This document shows, piece by piece, positions 56,376 through 64,000 of a DNA stretch of 64,000 nt (position 1 is its first letter; each line of letters starts with the position of its first letter). Position numbers and translations under genes: made by a program. A model generated the notes under the pieces. The model searched no databases. It saw nothing but the letters and a program-made list of their open reading frames with translations, and had not been told where the DNA came from. Location of the stretch: the NCBI GenBank assembly GCA_947499125.1, contig CANMMP010000004.1, positions 1-64,000 of the forward strand. Direction: 5' to 3'. The stretch is from an uncultured Pontibacter sp. (GTDB lineage: Bacteria > Bacteroidota > Bacteroidia > Cytophagales > Hymenobacteraceae).

Positions 56376-56456
56376 GGGCAGGAACTTTTTGCTGTAAAAC
56401 ACCGCAAGATAACCGCACAAAACCCTGTCATAAATGAGCAGTGTCAGCCTCAAAAA

Positions 56457-56468
56457 TGACTTGTATCA
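56457..56468. promoter_or_regulatory. CRP/FNR-type site upstream of norC
   Basis: TGACTTGTATCA fits TGAY-N4-RTCA and lies about 82 bp upstream of the chosen norC start in the divergent promoter region. Confidence 0.65.
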
Positions 56469-56526
56469 TTGCTTTTAAAAAACTTAACTCTATACTTTAA
56501 AATGGTGATAAATTATTTATTATAAG

Positions 56527-56538
56527 TGACTTGTGTCA
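56527..56538. promoter_or_regulatory. CRP/FNR-type site upstream of the thioredoxin-like gene
   Basis: TGACTTGTGTCA is a perfect TGAC-N4-GTCA. It is centred about 43 bp upstream of the start implied by the 56541-56569 promoter. Confidence 0.7.
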
Positions 56539-56540
56539 TG

Positions 56541-56569
56541 TTGCGTGTGCTGTTCGATACTTAATTTTG
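56541..56569 (+). promoter_or_regulatory. Promoter of the thioredoxin-like gene
   Basis: TTG (56541-56543), an 18-nt spacer and TAATTTTG (56562-56569) fit the Bacteroidota consensus well. Transcription would begin near 56576, 16 bp before the ATG. Confidence 0.6.
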
Positions 56570-56591
56570 AAGTATAAATTTAAAATCTCCA

Positions 56592-57212
56592 ATGATGAAA
56601 AATATAACAACCCCACAATTGGTAAACCCAATGACGTACCAGGAATTTAAAGCCCTTTCGGAAGAACTGGTAGCCCAGAACAAAACTACCGGCGATGAGC
56701 AAACCGAACAGAGAATTGGTTTTACTAAACTGAACCAGCAACGCATGAAGCGCGTGGAAAAACAGTTTGTTTTACAGCCGGAATTAAAAGAGCTATTAGA
56801 GCAAAACCAGCAGAACTGGAAATGGTTGATACTGGTTGAATCGTGGTGTGGCGACGGTGCCCAGATATTACCAGCTATTGCCGCTATTGCCGACCAAACT
56901 CCTAATATAGAGTTAACAATCCTGCTTCGCGATGAGAACCCAGACCTGATGGATACCTGCCTTACAAATGGAAGCCGCGCGATTCCAAAGCTTATCAGCA
57001 TAGATGCTGAAACAGGAGAGCGTGTATTTACCTGGGGACCGCGCCCTTCAGCTATACAGGCACAGGTAAAACAACTGAAAGCCGAACAGCCTGACATAAG
57101 CCACGAAGACCTGGTGCACCAGGTGCAACTATGGTACGCTAAAGACAGGAGTCAGTCGCTGCAACAGGACCTGGTGCAGGTGTTGCAGGAAGTTCTGGCA
57201 CTGGAAGTATAA
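56592..57212 (+). CDS. Thioredoxin-family protein with a single active-site Cys
   Basis: The 206-residue cytoplasmic protein has a helical N-terminus (about 1-75) and a thioredoxin-like core. The active site is ESWCGDG near residue 84, so the second Cys of CxxC is missing, and a cis-Pro segment follows (SRAIPKLIS). A one-Cys site suggests a role in reduction of mixed disulfides or nitrosothiols rather than disulfide exchange. The upstream FNR-type site puts it in the NO-response set. Confidence 0.72.
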   Translation: MMKNITTPQLVNPMTYQEFKALSEELVAQNKTTGDEQTEQRIGFTKLNQQRMKRVEKQFVLQPELKELLEQNQQNWKWLILVESWCGDGAQILPAIAAIADQTPNIELTILLRDENPDLMDTCLTNGSRAIPKLISIDAETGERVFTWGPRPSAIQAQVKQLKAEQPDISHEDLVHQVQLWYAKDRSQSLQQDLVQVLQEVLALEV

Positions 57213-57226
57213 AATTTAACATTTTG

Positions 57227-57270
57227 CTATAAAACTATAGTTTTTAAGTAGGCTATAGTTTTATAGTTTT
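57227..57270 (+). terminator. Long perfect inverted repeat built from the CTATAGTT word
   Basis: CTATAAAACTATAG and CTATAGTTTTATAG form a 14-bp AT-rich stem with a 12-nt loop, followed by TTTT. It probably ends the thioredoxin-like transcript. Confidence 0.6.
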
Positions 57271-57289
57271 ACCCTTAAATGTTTTTACT

Positions 57290-57730
57290 ATGAAGATCGC
57301 ATTTATAGTTCTGGTAGCGGCCGGCCTTATGTTTTCGTGCTCTCACCAACCTCACGACGAAGCTGGCCATAGCACGGTACATGTTGCCACCACAGAACTT
57401 GCCCTTAACGGCGAAGAAAAATGGCAGGCTGATGAAGCTACTAATGCCAACATGCAGGAATTACAACAACTGATGCAGGATTACCTGGCCCAACCTGACG
57501 CGGACTCATTGTATGCTATAAATGAATTGGGCCGTACGATGCAGCTTGGTTTCCAGGAGGTATTTAACGATTGCCGCATGAAAGGCCCCGAGCACGACAT
57601 GTTGCACACTTACCTGATGCCGATGCTGGACGATGTAAAAACCCTGGAAACTGATAACCCGGAAAAGGCACTTGATGCCCGTAACCGCCTTTCCGAGAGA
57701 TTGGGGCAGTATCAGACCTATTTTAAATAA
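57290..57730 (+). CDS. Hypothetical lipoprotein paired with an oxidase-like membrane protein
   Basis: The 146-residue protein has a lipobox (LMFSC, Cys17), then a His-rich stretch (HQPHDEAGHSTVH) and a mostly helical domain (about 40-145). His residues could bind metal or heme. Its stop overlaps the start of the next gene by 1 bp, so the two are translationally coupled. No family was recognised. Confidence 0.65.
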   Translation: MKIAFIVLVAAGLMFSCSHQPHDEAGHSTVHVATTELALNGEEKWQADEATNANMQELQQLMQDYLAQPDADSLYAINELGRTMQLGFQEVFNDCRMKGPEHDMLHTYLMPMLDDVKTLETDNPEKALDARNRLSERLGQYQTYFK

Positions 57731-59055
57731 TGCCTGACACCCAGGGAATAACTGGTTTACCTATAGGTCGATGGCGTTTGCCACTGCTTTCGGCATTACT
57801 GAGCCTGGTAGTAATTGCGCTGCTGGGCTTATTGCTGCGCTGGACTTTTGTAGCACCTATAGCAGGCCTGAACTATAAATATCTGCTGCACGCCCACTCG
57901 CATGCGGCACTGCTGGGCTGGCTTTACCCGGCGCTTTCCATTGCGCTGCTACATGCCTATCTGCCTTCCGAAATCAGGAATAAGAAAGTATATTTCTGGC
58001 AATTCTGGCTGGCGCAAGTAGCGGTGCTGGGCATGTTGCTCAGTTTTCCGGTGCAAGGGTATGGAGCCGTTTCCATTACTTTTTCCACGGCGCATATCCT
58101 GCTAAGCTATTGGTTTATACTTCGGTTTCTGAAAGATGCGAAGGCGTTTAAGGTTGGCAGGGGAAACCATAGTTTGTCGTTTCGGTTTATAAAGGCAGCC
58201 CTGGTTTTCCTGGCGCTTTCTTCGCTGGGGCCTTGGGCGATGGGACCCATTATGACAACCGAGCATAGCGGCACGCAGCTATACTATAATGCCATCTATT
58301 TTTATCTGCATTTCCTTTACAACGGCTGGTTTACGTTTGCGGTACTGGGTTTACTTTTCTGGCTGCTGGAGAAGTATAAAGTTAGTTTCAACCAAAACTA
58401 TAGTTTGCTGTTTTTCAGGCTGATGTTCTGGGCCTGTCTGCCGGCTTACCTGCTATCGGTGCTCTGGATAAAACCTGATGCTATCGTTTACATAGTTGCC
58501 GGAGTTGCTGCTTCGGTTCAGTTATTAGCACTTGGTTTGCTTGCCTGGTTGTTGTGGCCGGTTCGAAAGCAGATCTATAGTTTGTTTAGCGGTTGGGGAC
58601 AGGTATTATTTATACTTGCCGCGCTGATTTTCATACTTAAAACACTGATGCAGTTCTCCACGGCTTTCCCTTACATGGCTGACCTCGCTTATAATATCCG
58701 GCACTTTATTATCGGTTACCTGCACCTGGTGCTGATCGGGTTTGTGAGCTTTTTTGTACTTGCCTTTTTTACGCAGCTAGGTTGGGTGAGCTTTAAGCAA
58801 AGTATAAGCCGTTGGGGGATGGGCCTGTTTATACTTGCATTTATAGGAAGTGAAACTATACTTTTCGGACAAGGATTATTTTACTGGCTTGGCCTTGGCA
58901 TTATTCCCAACTATAACGAACTGCTTTTTGGGGTAAGTATACTTCTGCCGGTTGGTATTCTACTGTTCTTTATAGCGCAATTAACCACCAGACCTCACAG
59001 TGTCTTAAAGACCTGTGAGCGTCTTGAAAGCCAGGAAGCAACTATAAAAAATTAG
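57730..59055 (+). CDS. Twelve-helix membrane protein with heme-copper-oxidase-like histidines
   Basis: The 441-residue protein has about 12 transmembrane helices. His-rich sites are HAHSH (54-58), HFLYNG (His194, Asn198) and RHFIIGYLH near residue 333. The second resembles the HLWVEG motif of NorB with Asn for Glu; the third resembles helix-10 His motifs of heme-copper oxidases. No adjacent HH pair was found. It may be a distant relative of the superfamily or of NnrS. Function is unknown but the NO-island context favours a role in NO handling. Confidence 0.6.
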   Translation: MPDTQGITGLPIGRWRLPLLSALLSLVVIALLGLLLRWTFVAPIAGLNYKYLLHAHSHAALLGWLYPALSIALLHAYLPSEIRNKKVYFWQFWLAQVAVLGMLLSFPVQGYGAVSITFSTAHILLSYWFILRFLKDAKAFKVGRGNHSLSFRFIKAALVFLALSSLGPWAMGPIMTTEHSGTQLYYNAIYFYLHFLYNGWFTFAVLGLLFWLLEKYKVSFNQNYSLLFFRLMFWACLPAYLLSVLWIKPDAIVYIVAGVAASVQLLALGLLAWLLWPVRKQIYSLFSGWGQVLFILAALIFILKTLMQFSTAFPYMADLAYNIRHFIIGYLHLVLIGFVSFFVLAFFTQLGWVSFKQSISRWGMGLFILAFIGSETILFGQGLFYWLGLGIIPNYNELLFGVSILLPVGILLFFIAQLTTRPHSVLKTCERLESQEATIKN

Positions 59056-59073
59056 CCGCTCTCTTCAGGGATT

Positions 59074-59493
59074 TCACAGCAACTTCACTCCCAAAATAAG
59101 CAACAGTACTACTTTTACAAGCTCAGCTCCGATGTAATAAAAGTGTAACGTCGATTTCGGTAGTTCATTTCCAGCCATTATCAGATTCACCCGCTTGTTC
59201 ATGGCAGGCAAAAGCCATACAGTTTGCAGCAGCAGAATAAGTATCGGGATAAAAAGAAAGTATGCCGAGCTATCTCCGAACCTGTTCGTTAAGAAGAGCA
59301 GCAGCATAGAAGCCAGTCCAAAGAACCATTCCACTTTATTCAGGCCGCTAAATATGAGGCGACCAATACTTAAACCTATAGGAAGCGTTACCCCCGGTGC
59401 CCGGAACTTGAGCCAGGCTTCCATAAAACTGATGGCGCTCACAAAACCCACCCACACAAAAATGATGAGAACTAAATACGATTCGTATTGCAT
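59074..59493 (-). CDS. Small four-helix membrane protein
   Basis: The 139-residue protein has four hydrophobic segments (about 7-24, 52-68, 76-96 and 118-138) with a conserved-looking FMEAWLKFRAPG stretch. No family was recognised with certainty. It is 13 bp downstream of the truncated-hemoglobin gene and likely co-transcribed with it. Confidence 0.6.
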   Translation of the reverse strand: MQYESYLVLIIFVWVGFVSAISFMEAWLKFRAPGVTLPIGLSIGRLIFSGLNKVEWFFGLASMLLLFLTNRFGDSSAYFLFIPILILLLQTVWLLPAMNKRVNLIMAGNELPKSTLHFYYIGAELVKVVLLLILGVKLL

Positions 59494-59506
59494 CTGATCT
59501 TATAGT

Positions 59507-59902
59507 TTACAGGATCGTTCTTCCTTGATTCTTTTTGTAAAACTCTATTTTGGAGGCAAACATATCGGCCATTTTCTGCGCACGCCATTTCGCTTCCTCT
59601 GCCTTCTCGCCGGTAAACAGTTCGTCTATCGTGGTAAAAAAGATGGATATCCAGCGGTCGAAATGCTCGGCGCCAACCGGTAAGGTAATATGTTTGGTGC
59701 CTGGAGCACCCTGGTAGGTGAGTTCTTCCAGCAATACAGTTTGCCAGAAACGGTACATAATATCCAGGTGCCGCGCCCATCTGTCCTGAATCCTTTCGTC
59801 AAAGATCGGCCCCAGCAATTCATCTGCCCGCACACGGCTGTAAAAAGTATCTACCAGTAATTTAATATCGTCTAAAGTCAGTATGTCTTGTTTTTGTGTC
59901 AT
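59507..59902 (-). CDS. Group III truncated hemoglobin
   Basis: The 131-residue protein has truncated-globin features: FYSRVRADELLGPIFDE near residue 20, WARHLDIMYRFW, then the proximal His in AEHFDRW near 80, and RAQKMADMF. Group III globins are linked to NO or oxygen chemistry. It sits in the NO island, with the small membrane protein as its partner. A repeat separates it from nrdJ. Confidence 0.9.
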   Translation of the reverse strand: MTQKQDILTLDDIKLLVDTFYSRVRADELLGPIFDERIQDRWARHLDIMYRFWQTVLLEELTYQGAPGTKHITLPVGAEHFDRWISIFFTTIDELFTGEKAEEAKWRAQKMADMFASKIEFYKKNQGRTIL

Positions 59903-59919
59903 GTTGTAAAGTTAATGTT

Positions 59920-60013
59920 TGAATCAGGATTACCCCACCCTTGCCTTCCCCTTAGAACAGGGTAGGGTGATTAAAAAGTGCCCCCTCCTGTTTTTAGGAG
60001 GGGGTTAGGGGGA
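59920..60013. repeat. Intergenic repeats
   Basis: It starts with a partial TGAATCAGGATT element and continues with two C-run/G-run elements (about 59933-59970 and 59979-60013) like those at 19198-19395. It lies between nrdJ and the globin gene; no gene is present. Confidence 0.65.
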
Positions 60014-60017
60014 GGTC

Positions 60018-63000
60018 TCAACTACAACCCAAACTATTGCCGCAGTTCAGGCACTTGTAGCAGGTGCCGGAGCGGATGGTGATGTGGCCGCAGACGTTGC
60101 AGGCCGGTGCATCGCCCATCATGCTGGCCAGTACCTGTTGGGTTTGCTCTAACAACACCGTTCGGCTCTGGGTAGTTACCAATTTATAGTTTTGTCCGTT
60201 GCCTGCCGGTGTTTCTGCTGTAGTTGTTGCTATAGTTTGCTGCGATGGTTCATTGTTAATTATCTCCGGTTCCTCCGGCTTCACATGTACCAGGTCGGTG
60301 CGGTTCAAATACTCATAACCTAGCAGCCTGAACACGTAGTCAAACACCGAAGTGGCTGACTTAATATTGGGATGCTCTACGCGGCCTGCCGGTTCAAAGC
60401 GGGTAAAGGTAAAGCGGTTCACGAACTCCTCCAGCGGCACGCCATATTGCAGCCCCAACGACACCGAAATAGCAAAACAGTTAAGTATAGACCGGAAAGA
60501 AGCTCCCTCTTTATACATATCAATAAACAGCTCGCCCATCGTTCCGTCTGGGTACTCACCCGTACGGATGTAAACGGTATGGCCATCTATCTTGGCTTTC
60601 TGCGTGAAACCATTGCGTTTGTCTGGCAGTTTGCGGCGCTCTACCATGCGCACCAGTTCCTGCCGGAAGCCCTCGTTCGCTGAATCGGCGAGTATGGATT
60701 GGGCTGCTTTCAGAATCTGCTCGGCGTTATACTTTTCGTCGGCAGTGGCGGCAGTGTTAGTTTCCTCCGGCTCGTCTTTCTCCTCAGATTGGTTGCTTTT
60801 AGAGGTTAGCGGCTGTGAGAGTTTACTGCCGTCGCGGTAAATAGAGCAGGCTTTCAGTCCCAGCTCCCACGACAGTTCGTAGCAACGGGCTACATCTTCC
60901 ACGCTCACCTCGTTTGTCAGGTTTATAGTTTTAGAGATAGCCCCCGAAATGAATGGTTGCACTGCTGCCATCATGTAAATATGACCCTCAGCTTTTATAA
61001 AACGCGTTCCTTTGTTGCCGCAGCGGTTGGCGCAATCAAACACCGGGTAATGCTCTGGTTTCAGGTATGGTGCACCTTCCACGGTCATGGTGCCGCACAC
61101 ATAATTGTTGGCCTCGTCTATCTGCCTTGCCGTGAAGCCAAGCGCCTGCAGCAGGTTAAAATCGGGACTGTTATACTTCGCTTCCGTATAGCCTAATCTT
61201 TCCAGGCAATCTGTACCCAACGTATAAGCGCTGAACAGCGAAGCGACATCATAGGCTTTAGGCAATGACGCCTCCAGTTGAACGATCTCCTCCGGCAAAA
61301 AACCTTTTTTCAGCAATGTTTCCGGGTTAATGTGCGGAGCACCCTCAAAGGTGCTATGGCCTTTGGCATAGTTCACGATTGCCTTGCGTTCCTCTAAAGT
61401 ATAGCCCAGTTTCTGCAGCGCCACAGGTATAGATTGGTTAATGATCTTGAAATACCCTCCGCCCGATAGCTTTTTATACTTTACCAACGCATAGTCTGGC
61501 TCTACACCCGTGGTGTCACAATCCATCAATAAACCTATAGTTCCGGTAGGGGCAATAACAGTAGCCTGCGCGTTGCGGTAGCCATACGTTGAGCCCTGTG
61601 CCAGTGCATCATCCCAAGCCTGTTGGGCGGATTTTAATAACGGTGCTGGACATAGCTCCTGATTCAGCCCTACTGGTTTTATTCTTAAATTTTCATACTT
61701 GTCAGACTCGTTATAGGTGGCATGGTGATGGTTCCGTATCACGCGTAGCATGCTCTCGCGGTTGTCTTCATACTTGGCAAAGGCACCTAAAGCAGCAGCC
61801 ATTTCAGCTGAAGTTTTGTAAGCTATACCTGTCATGAGCGAAGTAATACCAGCAGCCATGGCACGGGCAGCGTCGCTATCGTAAGGCAGGCCTTGTACCA
61901 TTAGCAATGCGCCCAGGTTGGCGTAACCTAAACCTATAGTGCGGTAATCGTAAGAGCGTTGCGCTACAATTTCGGAAGGGAACTGCGCCATCAGCACCGA
62001 AATCTCCAGCACCACCGTCCAGAGGCGGCAGGCGTGTTCAAAGGCGGCTACATTAAACTCCTGCTTCTCTTCATTAAAAAAGCGCATTAAATTTAGCGAA
62101 GCCAGGTTGCAGGCCGTGTTGTCCAGGAACATGTACTCGGAGCAAGGGTTAGAGCCGCGTATCGGGCCTTCGGCAGGGGAGGTGTGCCACTCGTTTATAG
62201 TTGTATCAAACTGCACTCCCGGGTCTGCACAAGCCCAGGCAGCATCAGCAACCTGCTGCCATAGTTTGCGGGCAGGTATAGATTTTAGAATGCTTCCATC
62301 GGTACGGGCGGTAAGGTGCCAATCGGTGTTTTCGTGCAGCGCTTTAAAGAAGCTGTTCGGCACGCGCACGGAGTTATTGGAGTTCTGTCCCGAAACAGTA
62401 GCATAGGCTTCACCCTCATAATCGCTGGCATAACCGGCAGCAATCAGGGCCGCTACTTTTTTCTCCTCGTCCTTTTTCCAATTAATAAACTCTTCAATCT
62501 CGGGGTGGTCTAAATCAAGACTAACCATTTTAGCTGCCCGGCGCGTTGTCCCTCCCGACTTAATGGCCCCGGCTGCACGGTCGCTCACCTTCAGAAAAGA
62601 CATCAGACCAGAAGAAGTACCACCCCCGGAAAGTGCTTCATTTTTACCACGGATATTAGAGAAGTTTGTGCCCACGCCCGAGCCATACTTAAAGATGCGT
62701 GCCTCCTGTACGAGTAAGTCCATGATACCGCCTTTCTGGGCCAGATCGTCATCGACAGAAAGTATAAAGCACGCGTGCGGTTGCGGGTGCTCAAAAGCTG
62801 AATCCGATTCGCGCAGTTTTCCGGTATCCGAATCTACATAAAAATGTCCTTGTGCTTTCCCTTGTATACCATAAGACTCGAACAAACCTGTGTTAAACCA
62901 CTGCGGCGAGTTTGGGGCGGCATACTGTCCCAAGAGCATATATACCAGTTCATCATAAAAAACCTGCGCGTCAGCCTCCTTTTTAAAATAGCCATACTTC

Positions 63001-63308
63001 ATTCCCCATTGCTGCCAGCAGTTCACCAGCCTATGCACTACCTGCTTTACCGAACTTTCAGAGCCGGTGCTTCCGTCGGGTTGCGGCACACCTGCGCGGC
63101 GCAGGTATTTCTGGGCAAGTATATCAGTAGAGATTTGCGACCATTGCGCCGGAACTTCTACATCCTGCAACTCAGCCACCACATCGCCGGATGGGTTGCG
63201 GATGGTAGAAGAGCGGAGTTCATACTGAAACTGGTCGTAGGCAGTCTGGCCCTGCTTTGTGAAAAGGCGGGAGAAGGAGAGGCCGGCTCGGGAGTAAGGT
63301 TTTTTCAT
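60018..63308 (-). CDS. nrdJ: Adenosylcobalamin-dependent ribonucleotide reductase (class II)
   Basis: The 1096-residue enzyme makes deoxyribonucleotides with coenzyme B12 and needs no oxygen. It has an N-terminal QWFNTGLFESYG region near residue 137, the active-site Cys in SNPCSEYMFLDNTACN near 384, a TSCPD-type region near 930 and a C-terminal zinc ribbon (CNVCG...CYKCLNCG). A TGAC-N4-GTCA site 105 bp upstream suggests regulation by an NO/oxygen sensor. A class II enzyme would help when NO or low oxygen blocks the class I enzyme. Confidence 0.95.
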   Translation of the reverse strand: MKKPYSRAGLSFSRLFTKQGQTAYDQFQYELRSSTIRNPSGDVVAELQDVEVPAQWSQISTDILAQKYLRRAGVPQPDGSTGSESSVKQVVHRLVNCWQQWGMKYGYFKKEADAQVFYDELVYMLLGQYAAPNSPQWFNTGLFESYGIQGKAQGHFYVDSDTGKLRESDSAFEHPQPHACFILSVDDDLAQKGGIMDLLVQEARIFKYGSGVGTNFSNIRGKNEALSGGGTSSGLMSFLKVSDRAAGAIKSGGTTRRAAKMVSLDLDHPEIEEFINWKKDEEKKVAALIAAGYASDYEGEAYATVSGQNSNNSVRVPNSFFKALHENTDWHLTARTDGSILKSIPARKLWQQVADAAWACADPGVQFDTTINEWHTSPAEGPIRGSNPCSEYMFLDNTACNLASLNLMRFFNEEKQEFNVAAFEHACRLWTVVLEISVLMAQFPSEIVAQRSYDYRTIGLGYANLGALLMVQGLPYDSDAARAMAAGITSLMTGIAYKTSAEMAAALGAFAKYEDNRESMLRVIRNHHHATYNESDKYENLRIKPVGLNQELCPAPLLKSAQQAWDDALAQGSTYGYRNAQATVIAPTGTIGLLMDCDTTGVEPDYALVKYKKLSGGGYFKIINQSIPVALQKLGYTLEERKAIVNYAKGHSTFEGAPHINPETLLKKGFLPEEIVQLEASLPKAYDVASLFSAYTLGTDCLERLGYTEAKYNSPDFNLLQALGFTARQIDEANNYVCGTMTVEGAPYLKPEHYPVFDCANRCGNKGTRFIKAEGHIYMMAAVQPFISGAISKTINLTNEVSVEDVARCYELSWELGLKACSIYRDGSKLSQPLTSKSNQSEEKDEPEETNTAATADEKYNAEQILKAAQSILADSANEGFRQELVRMVERRKLPDKRNGFTQKAKIDGHTVYIRTGEYPDGTMGELFIDMYKEGASFRSILNCFAISVSLGLQYGVPLEEFVNRFTFTRFEPAGRVEHPNIKSATSVFDYVFRLLGYEYLNRTDLVHVKPEEPEIINNEPSQQTIATTTAETPAGNGQNYKLVTTQSRTVLLEQTQQVLASMMGDAPACNVCGHITIRSGTCYKCLNCGNSLGCS

Positions 63309-63657
63309 AAAGGGTAGCTTTTTAAGGATAAGAAGATATTTCTATATAGTAATAAGGTACTAAGCTATAGTTTATAGTTTGCCTAAAGGATGAGCAAGGT
63401 CACCTCTTAATATGACTTCAGTCATTTTTGCCTCTTCCTGTTAAGGTTAACTTTGATAGTATAGATTATTGAATTGATTATCAATAGTATACAAGAACAT
63501 TTTTAAGAGATATTTAACAAATAATCTATTAGAGATGAACTACTTGTAAATATAGTACGTTAAATAAAATAATAAAATACCTTTAACTCTTTTATTTTTA
63601 AAACCCGTCATTTACCTTTACAGCGGTGATTGATTATAAAAACAAAAATTAACCAAT
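63309..63657. other. Divergent intergenic region of nrdJ and the RIC gene
   Basis: About 350 AT-rich bases. It holds the FNR-type site at 63413-63424 and CTATAGTTTATAGTTT words at 63365-63380. The nearest promoter-like element for the RIC gene is TACCTTTA at 63613-63620 (one mismatch to TAnnTTTG). No hidden gene was seen. Confidence 0.5.
63413..63424. promoter_or_regulatory. CRP/FNR-type site between nrdJ and the RIC gene
   Basis: TGACTTCAGTCA is a perfect TGAC-N4-GTCA, 105 bp from the nrdJ start and 233 bp from the RIC start. Confidence 0.65.
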
Positions 63658-64000
63658 ATGGAAACCACACTATTCGCAGACAGAAAATTAGATGTTACAG
63701 TTCTGGAGCCACGCATGAAGCATCCAACCATTTTTGATTGGTTCGACAAAATGAAAGGCGGCGACTCTTTTATTATCCATAACGACCACGATCCGAAGCC
63801 GGTGTATTACCAGTTATTGGGCGAGCGTGGCAATATATTTAAGTGGGAATACCTGGAGCAGGGTCCTGAAGTTTGGGAAGCACGCATTACAAAGCTTACT
63901 CCTGAAGAAGGCGAAACTGTAGGTGAACTGGTAGCTAAAGATTACCGCAAAGCCCAGGTGTTTAAAAAGTTCGGTATCGACTTCTGCTGCGGCGGTAAAA
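63658..64000 (+). CDS. ric: DUF2249-RIC fusion, iron-sulfur cluster repair di-iron protein (3' end beyond window)
   Basis: The frame is open from ATG at 63658 to the window end (114 codons). Residues 1-90 are a DUF2249 domain (LDVTVLEPRMKHPTIFDWF, HNDHDPKPVYYQL). A linker leads to the RIC/ScdA N-terminal motif KFGIDFCCGGK at the window edge. RIC proteins repair iron-sulfur clusters damaged by NO or oxidants through a di-iron hemerythrin-like domain, which should follow outside the window. Context with nor, nos and globin genes supports this. Confidence 0.9.
   Translation, partial: METTLFADRKLDVTVLEPRMKHPTIFDWFDKMKGGDSFIIHNDHDPKPVYYQLLGERGNIFKWEYLEQGPEVWEARITKLTPEEGETVGELVAKDYRKAQVFKKFGIDFCCGGK

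Noticed and set aside
56561..57097. 178-codon minus-strand frame opposite the thioredoxin-like gene
   Set aside because: The plus-strand gene has a promoter, a regulator site and a thioredoxin fold; the antisense frame has none of these.

Overview
The window looks like chromosomal DNA of a Bacteroidota member, most likely of the order Cytophagales and close to Pontibacter/Hymenobacteraceae (inference; there is no rRNA here to test it). Supporting signs are promoter elements of the Bacteroidota type TAnnTTTG, weak or absent Shine-Dalgarno sequences at most starts, a carboxypeptidase-like/TonB-type outer-membrane receptor, a DUF3575 protein, a Sec-type (clade II) nitrous-oxide reductase, and the intergenic repeats usual in this phylum. 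The sequence is also unusually rich in the words CTATAGTT/AACTATAG and TATACTT/AAGTATA.

Bases 1-16,600 are a polysaccharide locus, almost all on the minus strand: export lipoprotein (Wza-like), Wzc-like tyrosine kinase, Wzx-type flippase, O-antigen polymerase/ligase, four glycosyltransferases, and two closely related right-handed beta-helix proteins. One beta-helix protein is membrane-anchored; the other is secreted, carries PA14 domains and is cut by the window edge. A NodB-type deacetylase and a methyltransferase lie at the upstream end. Bases 16,700-28,500 are mixed housekeeping and accessory genes: HemJ-like protein, HemN, a possible HEPN protein of low GC, a D-threonine-aldolase/D-serine-dehydratase-like enzyme, a low-complexity Gly/Tyr/Arg/Ser-rich protein, a SulP transporter behind a structured leader, and an SDR enzyme. 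A 1-kb stretch at 18.5-19.5 kb is packed with intergenic repeats.

Bases 28,558-35,236 hold a complete ebo operon (eboA-B-C-D-E-F), known elsewhere from cyanobacterial scytonemin synthesis and from pseudomonads but still without a defined product in most hosts. Bases 35,472-46,006 include a mismatch glycosylase, a transglutaminase-like protein, a GT35 phosphorylase homologue with Thr where the PLP lysine is expected, an outer-membrane receptor, LuxR-type regulators and Hsp20.

Bases 46,200-64,000 form a nitrogen-oxide island: cytochrome c, nosZ, a membrane protein and nosLDFY; norC/norB-like genes followed by proline dehydrogenase; a thioredoxin-like protein; a lipoprotein with a heme-copper-oxidase-like membrane protein; truncated hemoglobin; B12-dependent ribonucleotide reductase; and the start of a DUF2249-RIC iron-sulfur repair protein. 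TGAY-N4-RTCA sites of the CRP/FNR (NNR/DNR) type lie before the nos genes, norC, the thioredoxin gene, nrdJ and the distant hemN. This suggests one low-oxygen/NO regulon, although its regulator is not in the window. No tRNA, rRNA, CRISPR array, transposase or prophage was recognised.
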